The position numbers and the translations under genes are program-made. The notes beneath the pieces are model-generated. The model made no database searches. It had not been told where the DNA came from and was given only the letters and a program-made list of their open reading frames with translations. A stretch of 5,295 nt of DNA from assembly GCA_013214715.1 (NCBI GenBank), contig JABSSB010000108.1, positions 1 to 5,295 on the forward strand, given 5' to 3'. Positions 1 through 5,295 of the stretch are shown one piece after another; positions within the stretch are counted from its first letter, which is position 1; the number at the start of each line of letters is the position of its first letter. This stretch comes from Paracoccaceae bacterium. GTDB lineage: Bacteria; Pseudomonadota; Alphaproteobacteria; Rhodobacterales; Rhodobacteraceae.

Positions 1-353
1 TGGGCCGAGAGTTTCTGCATGATCTCGCTGCGGCCTGCCAGATGGTCCCCAAAGGCATAGATTTGCGCGCCTGTGCGATCTGACAGCATCGAGGCCAGCG
101 GCGAATGATCCAGATGCGCGTGGGTCACGACAATTTTCGCGATTTTCTGCCCCTCATCCAAAGCGGCCAAAATCGCTTCCAGATGGCGCGGATCTGCAGG
201 GCCGGGGTCGATGACCGTAATCTCTGAGCGTCCGAGCAGATAGGTATTCGTGCCCCAATAGGTCATCGGCGAGGGGTTCGGCGCCAGAATTCTGCGCAGG
301 CCGGGGTCCAGCTCTTGGGCGATCCCCACTTCAGGGGCTTTGGCGTCAGTCAT
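1..353 (-). CDS. Metallo-beta-lactamase-fold hydrolase, N-terminal part (runs off left edge)
   Basis: This is the first 117 residues of a probable metal-dependent hydrolase of the metallo-beta-lactamase superfamily; the rest lies beyond position 1. The protein starts MTDAKAPEVG. A beta-strand ends in VIDPGPAD (about residues 47-54), typical of the first metal-proximal loop, followed by the metal-binding motif THAHLDH with H78, H80, D82 and H83 in the HxHxDH pattern. The segment APNPSPMTYWGTNTYL (about 24-39) resembles LACTB2-like and glyoxalase II-like members, which hydrolyse esters, thioesters or phosphoesters; the substrate cannot be told from this fragment. No signal peptide is visible, so it is probably cytoplasmic. 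The ATG at 353 is favoured because a good ribosome binding site (AAGGAAAG) precedes it. The gene is divergent from the histidine kinase. The family call is firm; the function is open. Confidence 0.9.
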   Translation of the reverse strand, partial: MTDAKAPEVGIAQELDPGLRRILAPNPSPMTYWGTNTYLLGRSEITVIDPGPADPRHLEAILAALDEGQKIAKIVVTHAHLDHSPLASMLSDRTGAQIYAFGDHLAGRSEIMQKLSA

Positions 354-355
354 CT

Positions 356-363
356 CTTTCCTT
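356..363 (-). promoter_or_regulatory. Ribosome binding site of the MBL-fold hydrolase
   Basis: On the minus strand AAGGAAAG precedes the ATG at 353, with the AAGGA core ending 5 nt before the start codon. It is the clearest Shine-Dalgarno sequence in the window and decides the hydrolase start. Confidence 0.7.
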
Positions 364-383
364 TCGGCACGTCTATGTGCATG

Positions 384-412
384 GTTCTAGCCATGAATTT
401 CGATTGGCTCAA
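384..412 (-). promoter_or_regulatory. Candidate sigma70-type promoter for the MBL-fold hydrolase
   Basis: On the minus strand, TTGAGC (412-407) matches the -35 consensus TTGACA at 4 of 6 positions. After a 17-nt spacer, TAGAAC (389-384) matches the -10 consensus TATAAT at 4 of 6. Transcription would start near 377, giving a leader of about 24 nt that carries the AAGGAAAG ribosome binding site. The elements overlap the first codons of the divergent kinase gene. Two 4-of-6 hexamers can occur by chance; support comes from the ideal spacing and the position. Confidence 0.35.
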
Positions 413-1706
413 ACGATACATGCCCCGCGGGATCTATGGGCGCGCAGCGTTAATTCTGATTCTGCCTGTGGTGACTCTTCAATTGGTGGTGTCGGTTGTG
501 TTTATCCAACGCCATTTCGAAGGGGTGACCGAGCAGCTGACCGGCAATCTGGTGCGTGAATTGAACCTCGTTTTGGATGAAATGAGCGCGTTTGATACGC
601 CGACAGCGGCCTTGGTTGGGACGCGGGAACTCACGCAGGGGCTGGATCTGAATGTGGCCTTTGATGAGGGCACATCCACTGGGTCTTTGCGGCGGTGGTT
701 TGATTTCTCGGGCATCATTGTGACGCGGGAATTGAAGAACCGGGTTCCCGGGGTTTACGCGGTTCAGCTGCCGGATGACCGCTTTGTGCGGGTTTTGATT
801 GAAACGTCCTTGGGCGTCCTACGCTTTGATTTTGCGCGGAGACGTGTGTCCGCCTCCAATCCGCATCAGCTCTTGGTGAATATGGTTTTTTTTGGGGGGC
901 TTATGACGCTGATTTCGTTTATTTATTTGCGAAATCAATTGAGACCGATAACTCGACTGGCGACGGCGGCCGAGGCCTTTGGGCGAGGCCGAAAGACGTC
1001 TTACAAACCCGCAGGGGCCTCGGAAATTCGCGCAGCGGGTCAGGCCTTTGTCGACATGCGCGCGCGGATTGAGCGGCACCTAGAGCAGCGCACCCTGATG
1101 CTCTCTGGCGTCAGTCATGACCTGCGCACGCCGCTCACCCGTCTCAGACTGGGCTTAAGCCTGCTTGAAAACGAAGAACGCGAGCCGCTGGAGCGCGACG
1201 TCGAAGACATGCAACGGATGTTGGATGAATTTCTGACCTTTGCCAAAGACGCCGCCGAAGGGGATGCGGAATCGACCGACTTTGGCCCGTTTGTGCGCAC
1301 CATCGTCGATCTTGCCGCGACCCATGGGGCGGATGTCTCAATGGAGCCGATTTCGGGTGAAATGCGGCTTTCGATCAGGCGCGTGGCGATCCAACGCGCG
1401 GTAGAGAACCTGATCAACAACGCAGTGCGTTATGGAACACGAGCCCGGGTCAGCCTGATTGAAGGTGAGAAACAGATCAAAATACGCATCGAAGACGATG
1501 GCCCCGGTATCCCTGAGGATCTGCGTGAAGAGGCCATGAAACCCTTTGCCCGGCTGGATGCCGCGCGCAATCAGAACAAAGTCAGTGGCGTGGGTTTGGG
1601 CCTGTCGATTACCGCAGATGCCGCCCGTGCCCATGGCGGGCGTTTGGTGCTGGGGGACAGTGAGGATCTTGGCGGGCTTCAGGCCGATATCGTGCTGGTG
1701 AAATAG
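393..1706 (+). CDS. EnvZ-like sensor histidine kinase
   Basis: This is an inner-membrane two-component sensor that should autophosphorylate on histidine and pass the phosphate to an OmpR-type regulator. With the ATG at 393 it has 437 residues, close to EnvZ. Visible in order: a membrane helix at about 17-38, a periplasmic sensor loop of about 120 residues, a second helix at about 160-179, and a HAMP linker at about 180-232. The H-box SHDLRTPLTR follows (phospho-acceptor H242), then the N-box ENLINNAVRYG (about 338-348), the G1 box DGPGIP (369-374), an F-box-like PFARLD and the G2 box GVGLGLS (399-405). All catalytic boxes look intact. In-frame ATGs at 375 and 381 and a TTG at 315 are alternatives. 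I chose 393 because MNFDWLKRYMPRG looks like the family N-terminus, though none has a clear ribosome binding site. No response regulator is adjacent, so the partner and the stimulus are unknown; osmosensing is only suggested by EnvZ similarity. Confidence 0.93.
   Translation: MNFDWLKRYMPRGIYGRAALILILPVVTLQLVVSVVFIQRHFEGVTEQLTGNLVRELNLVLDEMSAFDTPTAALVGTRELTQGLDLNVAFDEGTSTGSLRRWFDFSGIIVTRELKNRVPGVYAVQLPDDRFVRVLIETSLGVLRFDFARRRVSASNPHQLLVNMVFFGGLMTLISFIYLRNQLRPITRLATAAEAFGRGRKTSYKPAGASEIRAAGQAFVDMRARIERHLEQRTLMLSGVSHDLRTPLTRLRLGLSLLENEEREPLERDVEDMQRMLDEFLTFAKDAAEGDAESTDFGPFVRTIVDLAATHGADVSMEPISGEMRLSIRRVAIQRAVENLINNAVRYGTRARVSLIEGEKQIKIRIEDDGPGIPEDLREEAMKPFARLDAARNQNKVSGVGLGLSITADAARAHGGRLVLGDSEDLGGLQADIVLVK
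886..899 (+). repeat. T8-G6 homopolymer tract inside the kinase gene
   Basis: Eight T (886-893) are followed directly by six G (894-899). In frame they encode V-F-F-G-G in the second membrane helix of the kinase. Such runs are prone to replication or transcription slippage. Loss of one base would bring in a TGA at 904-906, cutting the protein before HAMP and the catalytic domains. Gain of one base would read on to a TGA at 1070-1072. The reading frame is intact as given. Confidence 0.9.
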
Positions 1707-1751
1707 CACAGGCGTGAGCCGCAAGTCGTTTTTCACAATCTCTGGGGGTAG

Positions 1752-1841
1752 TGGCGGAGAGACAGGGATTCGAACCCTCGAGACGGTTTCCCGCCTACAC
1801 ACTTTCCAGGCGTGCGCCTTCGACCACTCGGCCACCTCTCC
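1752..1841 (-). tRNA. tRNA-Ser (anticodon GGA)
   Basis: A 90-nt serine tRNA with the CCA end encoded (1754-1752) and G as discriminator base. The acceptor strands GGAGAGG and TCTCTCC pair over 7 bp, with one G-U at the inner end. The D-arm region reads GGCCGAGTGGTCGAAGGC. The anticodon stem CACGC/GTGTG (one G-U) encloses the loop CTGGAAA, so the anticodon is GGA at 1807-1805, reading UCC and UCU codons. A long variable arm with a 5-bp stem and GAAA loop gives the class II shape expected of tRNA-Ser. The T-loop TTCGAAT is canonical; the outermost T-stem pair is a G-G mismatch. The gene lies 50 bp downstream of the channel gene on the same strand and converges with the kinase, ending 45 bp from its stop. 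No integrase or duplicated 3' end is visible, so nothing suggests use as an attachment site here. Confidence 0.97.
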
Positions 1842-1869
1842 GTGAGGTGGGGTATTGCCTCAACCCTCG

Positions 1870-1883
1870 GGGCTTTGCAACCC
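1870..1883 (-). other. Small hairpin between the channel gene and tRNA-Ser
   Basis: On the minus strand GGGTTGCAAAGCCC can fold into a 5-bp stem (one G-U) with a GCAA tetraloop of the GNRA type. It lies 8 nt after the channel's stop codon and about 30 nt before the tRNA 5' end. It is not followed by a T-run, so it does not look like an intrinsic terminator. It could protect an mRNA end, mark processing of a joint transcript, or be chance. Confidence 0.3.
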
Positions 1884-1891
1884 GCAAAACG

Positions 1892-4387
1892 CTAGCGCGG
1901 CCCATCTGCATCGCCATCGGCGTCAGGGTCGATATCCGCCAAGTCGATATGGTCGCCGGGAGATTCATGCGTGAAGTTGTGACGCGATGTCCCGGCGAAT
2001 TCCGAGCCGCCCTGCAACACTTCGGGATTGCGGAGCCAAATGTCCTGCTGACGGAACGGAATTTCGATTCCTTCCTTGGCAAAACGGTGCGCAATCTCGT
2101 GGTTCATGTCCGATTTAACCGTCAATACCCAGTTCACATCCCGCAGGATTGCGCGGATTTCGAAATTCAGTGAATCGGCCCCGAAGCCCTGAAAAACTAC
2201 CGCCGGAGCCGGGTTGGCCAGAACCATAGGATGTGCATTTGCGATCTCTCTCAGGATCGCCTCGACACGCCGCGTATCTGTGCCATAGGCCACCCCTACG
2301 GGCACAATCGCCCGCCCCACCGTATTGCCGCGGGTATAGTTCACCACGGTGCCTGAAATCAGATCCGAATTGGGAATGATTACATCGGTGCGGTCAAAGG
2401 TTTCGATCCTGGTCGAGCGCACGGCAATGTCGCGGACATAGCCCATATTCTCGCCAACTGAAATCCAGTCGCCCTTGGACACCGGGCGTTCGATCAACAA
2501 AATGATTCCCGACACAAAGTTCGACACAACCGTTTGCAACCCAAAGCCAATCCCGACCGATAAGGCGCCGGCCACAATAGCCAGATTGGACAAATCCAGC
2601 CCGGCGCCGGTGACGGCAACAAGGGCTGCAATGGCATAGCCGACATAGCCGATGCCCGACACAATCGCCGCCTGCCCTCCGGGGTCGATGCGCGTCTTTG
2701 GCAAAACGCGATTGGCCAGTGTCGATTGCACCAACCGCGTCACCACGACCCCAATGCCAAAAAACACTGCCAGGGCCACAAAGACCGTCGGAGATATGCG
2801 CGTTTCCCCGAACTGAATACCTTCGAGGAAATCCGTCCAAATCTCCAAAAGTTGGGTTGTACGCACCCCCCAAATCACCGCGAATAGCGGGGCAGACACC
2901 ACCCACAGCAAGATCGACGTGATCGCGGAAAACAACTGCGCACGCCCGCCTTCGGCCCCGCCAAAGAAAACTATCAAAAGACGTCCCAGCCAGTTTTGGA
3001 TAACCAAAATGGCGCCGATCAGAACAAGGCTTAACGAGATGGCGATGACAATGGCCTGTGCCAATTCAAGATAGCCCAGTCCACCACCGATGCAGCTCAG
3101 CATCAGCAGAAACACCATCAACCGCCGCAACAATGGCAAACTGTCAGTTGTGCCTTTCTCCTCGCTGGTCGCGGACGCTATGCTGGGCTCCATCCGATCT
3201 GCACGGAAGGCGATCTGTTGCGCCCGGAAAATCAGCAGCGACAGTAGGACGATCAGAGGGAACCGCGCGACTGACTGCGTCGCCTGAGACACGACTTCGA
3301 CCTCATTGAACAGGCGCAGGAAGTCGAAGGCGATCAAGACAACCGCAGAAGCGACCGCCAATCCGTACATCTGCGCGGCTTGCGCGGGGGTGACGTCAAA
3401 ATAGGCCGGCCCGTTGCGCTGGCTGAACAACGTGTAGCTGAGCCAGGTGAACCCGATCAGGACAGCGCCCCAAATTGGCACATGTTCCAGCACCAGCAAG
3501 GACTTTGGTCCCATTGCGCCCGAATTCGTTAGCACCGAGACAAAAATCAACAGGCCGGAATAGGGCACAAGCACCCGCAATGCGCGGCCAAGGTAATGCC
3601 AGACCAAATCCATCCGGGGCAGCATTTGCGTCAACCGCGTTTCAATAAGATCGCTCAGACGCAGCCCGCGCACCATCAGAAACAGGCCCATCGCAAGGGC
3701 AAGGAGCAAAGCCGGCGCTCGATTTCTCAGCTGCTCCTGCACTTTCGGTGTGGCCAGCATGGCCCGTGTTTCAGCCATCAGAAAGCTCGACCGGGCCAGG
3801 TCATCCAAGGCGGTACGAAGATTGCCAAAGCTGAGCGGCGTCGGATCGCGGCGCAATAGCCGCAGACGAAGACGTTCGGTCAGAATGGTATCGATTTCCG
3901 AGATGATGCCCGTCGCGCGAATACGGCTTTCTTCAGCGAGGATCACAGGCACGCGGAGCGCCTCTAACTCAGATTCGATCCGTTCGCGGATTTCAGCAAC
4001 CTGAACCGGTTCCGGTTCTTCGCCCTCCGCCGGTTTTGGACCCAGCGTTTCCAACTGCGTTTTCAGCGTGTTGATCCGATCGCTGTTTTCGTTGCGCAGC
4101 TTCGAAAACCTATCGCGGTAACGCACCATGCGTTCCCGCGTAACCTGCAAAACCGCATTGGAACTGTTCGGATCATCTACGGCCGCTTGCGCCTGCTTGG
4201 ACAGGTCAAGCCAGATCGCATATTGTTCCGACTGCGTCCCTGACAGGATTTGTTGTTCATTCGTCTGAGGCACCGCCGTCTGAGGCACCGCCGTCTGAGG
4301 CGCGTCCTCCTGCGCGGATGCGCCCCCCGCCAGCAGGAGCGCAAGCCCCAGCCAGACAGACCACATCCAAAGCAGTCGCATCATCAT
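1892..4387 (-). CDS. Large MscS-family mechanosensitive ion channel (DUF3772-type architecture)
   Basis: This is an inner-membrane channel of the MscS superfamily, expected to open under membrane tension and release solutes in hypo-osmotic shock. The protein has 831 residues, far longer than E. coli MscS (286). In order: a signal peptide (about 1-25, ending GGASA), a PQTAV repeat (30-42), a charged, probably coiled-coil periplasmic region (about 45-215; roughly where such proteins carry a DUF3772 domain), and about ten hydrophobic helices from about 224 to 594. The pore helix follows at about 599-632 (NLAIVAGALSVGIGFG then QTVVSNFVSG). Next come the MscS beta domain (RPVSKGDWISVG, then DVIIPNSDLISGTVVNYTRG, about 634-687), an alpha/beta C-terminal domain to about 790, and an acidic tail with DPDADG. 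Three consecutive ATGs (4387, 4384, 4381) could serve as start; the first overlaps the cysteine synthase stop by 4 bp, the third is best spaced from a weak GAAGA. The family is certain; the gating role and the purpose of the periplasmic part are inferred. Confidence 0.95.
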   Translation of the reverse strand: MMMRLLWMWSVWLGLALLLAGGASAQEDAPQTAVPQTAVPQTNEQQILSGTQSEQYAIWLDLSKQAQAAVDDPNSSNAVLQVTRERMVRYRDRFSKLRNENSDRINTLKTQLETLGPKPAEGEEPEPVQVAEIRERIESELEALRVPVILAEESRIRATGIISEIDTILTERLRLRLLRRDPTPLSFGNLRTALDDLARSSFLMAETRAMLATPKVQEQLRNRAPALLLALAMGLFLMVRGLRLSDLIETRLTQMLPRMDLVWHYLGRALRVLVPYSGLLIFVSVLTNSGAMGPKSLLVLEHVPIWGAVLIGFTWLSYTLFSQRNGPAYFDVTPAQAAQMYGLAVASAVVLIAFDFLRLFNEVEVVSQATQSVARFPLIVLLSLLIFRAQQIAFRADRMEPSIASATSEEKGTTDSLPLLRRLMVFLLMLSCIGGGLGYLELAQAIVIAISLSLVLIGAILVIQNWLGRLLIVFFGGAEGGRAQLFSAITSILLWVVSAPLFAVIWGVRTTQLLEIWTDFLEGIQFGETRISPTVFVALAVFFGIGVVVTRLVQSTLANRVLPKTRIDPGGQAAIVSGIGYVGYAIAALVAVTGAGLDLSNLAIVAGALSVGIGFGLQTVVSNFVSGIILLIERPVSKGDWISVGENMGYVRDIAVRSTRIETFDRTDVIIPNSDLISGTVVNYTRGNTVGRAIVPVGVAYGTDTRRVEAILREIANAHPMVLANPAPAVVFQGFGADSLNFEIRAILRDVNWVLTVKSDMNHEIAHRFAKEGIEIPFRQQDIWLRNPEVLQGGSEFAGTSRHNFTHESPGDHIDLADIDPDADGDADGPR
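4262..4301 (-). repeat. 15-bp tandem repeat encoding PQTAV
   Basis: The unit cgtctgaggcaccgc (plus-strand reading) occurs twice without change (4262-4276, 4277-4291), followed by a 10-base partial copy (4292-4301), about 2.7 copies. It encodes PQTAV-PQTAV-PQT just after the signal peptide of the channel. Because the unit is a multiple of three, copy-number change would lengthen or shorten the linker without breaking the frame. Confidence 0.92.
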
Positions 4388-4396
4388 GCGTCTTCA
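4381..4396 (-). promoter_or_regulatory. Translational coupling site: cysteine synthase stop / channel start
   Basis: On the minus strand the sequence TGAAGACGCATGATGATG holds a weak Shine-Dalgarno-like GAAGA (4395-4391), the cysteine synthase stop TGA (4386-4384) and three successive ATGs at 4387, 4384 and 4381. The first ATG overlaps the stop as ATGA. The GAAGA is 3, 6 and 9 nt from the three ATGs, so the second or third may be the one used. Ribosomes ending the synthase could restart here. Confidence 0.7.
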
Positions 4397-5295
4397 AATA
4401 CGCCGGGGATAGCGCGGGGCGCATCCGTCAGCCAATCCGGCACCGGCAGATCCTTGGACCGCAAGAACTCCGGATTGAACAGTTTCGACTGATAACGCGT
4501 GCCATAATCACACAAGATCGTCACGATCGTATGCCCCGGCCCAAGGTCTTTTGCCAATCGCACCGCACCGGCAATGTTCACGCCGGACGACCCACCCAGA
4601 ACAAGTCCTTCATCCCGCAGCAGGTCAAAGACATATGGCAAAGCTTCGCCATCGGGGATTTGATATGAATAATCTGGTGTCAGGCCTTCGAGATTGGCGG
4701 TGATGCGTCCCTGCCCGATCCCTTCAGTGATCGAGCCGCCTTCAGCCTTCAGTTCGCCGTGGGCGTAATGGTTAAAAAGCGCTGAGCCTGTCGGATCGGC
4801 GAGGCCGATCTTCACGCCTTTGGGCTGCAACGCCTGTGCGACACCGGCCAAGGTCCCACCCGAGCCCACAGCACAGATAAAGCCGTCCACCTTGCCATCG
4901 GTCTGCGCCCAGATCTCGGGGCCCGTGGTTTCTATGTGCGCCTGACGGTTGGCCACATTGTCGAACTGGTTGGCCCAGATCGCGCCGTTCGGCTCGGTCT
5001 TGTTCAGTTCTTCGGCCAGCCGCTGTGAGTAGCGGACATAATTGTTTGGGTTGCGATAGGGGGCCGCGGGCACCTGCACCAGTTCCGCCCCGGCCAGGCG
5101 CAGCATGTCTTTCTTTTCCTGGCTTTGCGTTTCCGGGATCACGATCACGGTCTTGAACCCCATCGACGCCCCCACCAGCGCAAGACCGATCCCGGTATTG
5201 CCCGCCGTGCCTTCGACAATTGTGCCGCCGGGTTTCAGGTCCCCCCGCGCGATCGCGTCTTTGATGATATAGAGCGCGGCGCGGTCCTTCACCGA
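4384..5295 (-). CDS. cysK: Cysteine synthase A (O-acetylserine sulfhydrylase), lacking its N-terminus at the right edge
   Basis: A PLP-dependent cytoplasmic enzyme of the beta-family that makes L-cysteine from O-acetyl-L-serine and sulfide, the last step of sulfur assimilation. The window shows 303 residues to the TGA at 4386-4384; roughly 40 N-terminal residues lie beyond 5295. The first visible residues are SVKDRAA, with the PLP-binding lysine as visible residue 3. Then come the substrate loop GTAGNTG (29-35), the QFDN segment (110-113), the phosphate-binding GSGGT (144-148), SITEGIGQG (188-196), GGSSGVN (234-240) and LCDYGTRYQSKLFNPEFLRSK (261-281), a C-terminal extension I associate with alphaproteobacterial CysK. 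The GTG at 5292-5290 is an internal valine codon of SVKDR, not a start. It is the upstream gene of the pair, its stop overlapping the channel's start. Cystathionine beta-synthase or CysM activity is possible but less likely given ITEGIGQG and the C-terminus. Confidence 0.93.
   Translation of the reverse strand, partial: SVKDRAALYIIKDAIARGDLKPGGTIVEGTAGNTGIGLALVGASMGFKTVIVIPETQSQEKKDMLRLAGAELVQVPAAPYRNPNNYVRYSQRLAEELNKTEPNGAIWANQFDNVANRQAHIETTGPEIWAQTDGKVDGFICAVGSGGTLAGVAQALQPKGVKIGLADPTGSALFNHYAHGELKAEGGSITEGIGQGRITANLEGLTPDYSYQIPDGEALPYVFDLLRDEGLVLGGSSGVNIAGAVRLAKDLGPGHTIVTILCDYGTRYQSKLFNPEFLRSKDLPVPDWLTDAPRAIPGVFEDA

Noticed and set aside
315..392. N-terminal extension of the kinase from a TTG at 315
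   Set aside because: It would overlap the hydrolase start by 39 bp, add residues unlike the family N-terminus, and has no ribosome binding site.
1692..1735. Intrinsic terminator after the kinase
   Set aside because: A GTGCT/AGCAC stem (1692-1709) exists, but the T-run is about 20 nt away and the closer GGC-GTGA-GCC stem is only 3 bp.
1338..1835. A 165-codon minus-strand reading frame across the kinase 3' end and the tRNA
   Set aside because: It is antisense to the kinase's catalytic domain and its first codons lie inside the tRNA; the product resembles no family.
1752..1841. tRNA-Ser as a phage or island attachment site
   Set aside because: No integrase gene, no duplicated tRNA 3' end and no change in composition beside it were seen.
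1852..1880. Promoter for tRNA-Ser (TTGCAA, 17-nt spacer, CAATAC)
   Set aside because: The -35-like hexamer matches 4 of 6 but the -10-like hexamer matches only 2 of 6 positions, so it is not supportable.
1751..2173. A 140-codon plus-strand reading frame beginning in the tRNA
   Set aside because: It is antisense to the tRNA and to the channel's C-terminal domain, with no ribosome binding site or recognisable product.
2394..2906. A 170-codon minus-strand frame inside the channel gene
   Set aside because: It is the out-of-frame reading of the channel's conserved pore region; its composition (Gly, Cys, Arg rich) is typical of a shadow frame.
393..4387. A joint osmotic-stress island of EnvZ-like kinase and MscS-type channel
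   Set aside because: The genes are convergent, separated by a tRNA, and share no visible regulatory site; proximity alone does not support a functional unit.
5290..5292. GTG as the cysteine synthase start codon
   Set aside because: It is the valine of the conserved SVKDR motif that carries the PLP lysine; the gene clearly continues beyond the window.

Overview
The window reads as an ordinary chromosomal stretch of an alphaproteobacterium, most likely of the Rhodobacteraceae (Roseobacter/Rhodobacter group). This is inferred from the moderately high GC, the style of the cysteine synthase (an EGTAGNTG loop and a C-terminal NPEFLRSK extension), the EnvZ-like kinase with a short N-terminus, and the large MscS-family channel with a long periplasmic N-terminal region. 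No searches could be run, so this placement is by recognition only.

Layout from left to right. Positions 1-353 (minus strand) hold the N-terminal 117 residues of a metallo-beta-lactamase-fold hydrolase that runs off the left edge. A short divergent region of about 20-40 bp follows; it contains the hydrolase's ribosome binding site and a candidate sigma70-type promoter that overlaps the start of the next gene. Positions 393-1706 (plus strand) encode an EnvZ-like membrane sensor histidine kinase with no response regulator beside it. A complete tRNA-Ser(GGA) gene lies convergently at 1752-1841 on the minus strand. Positions 1892-4387 (minus) encode an 831-residue MscS-family mechanosensitive channel with a signal peptide. 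Its start overlaps by 4 bp the stop of a cysteine synthase gene (4384-5295, minus), whose N-terminus lies beyond the right edge.

The right-hand block reads as one transcription unit, cysteine synthase then channel, with translational coupling through an ATGA overlap. The tRNA-Ser lies 50 bp further downstream on the same strand, with no recognisable terminator between. The kinase is a separate single-gene unit pointing right. Coding density is high, no stretch over 300 bases lacks a gene, and no mobile element, CRISPR array or phage gene was seen.

I see no clearly new biological system. The points most worth a second look are the coupled cysteine synthase/channel pair, the T8G6 homopolymer tract in the second membrane helix of the kinase, the DxDxDG-like acidic tail and the 15-bp repeat in the channel gene, and the tightly packed divergent start region at 354-412.
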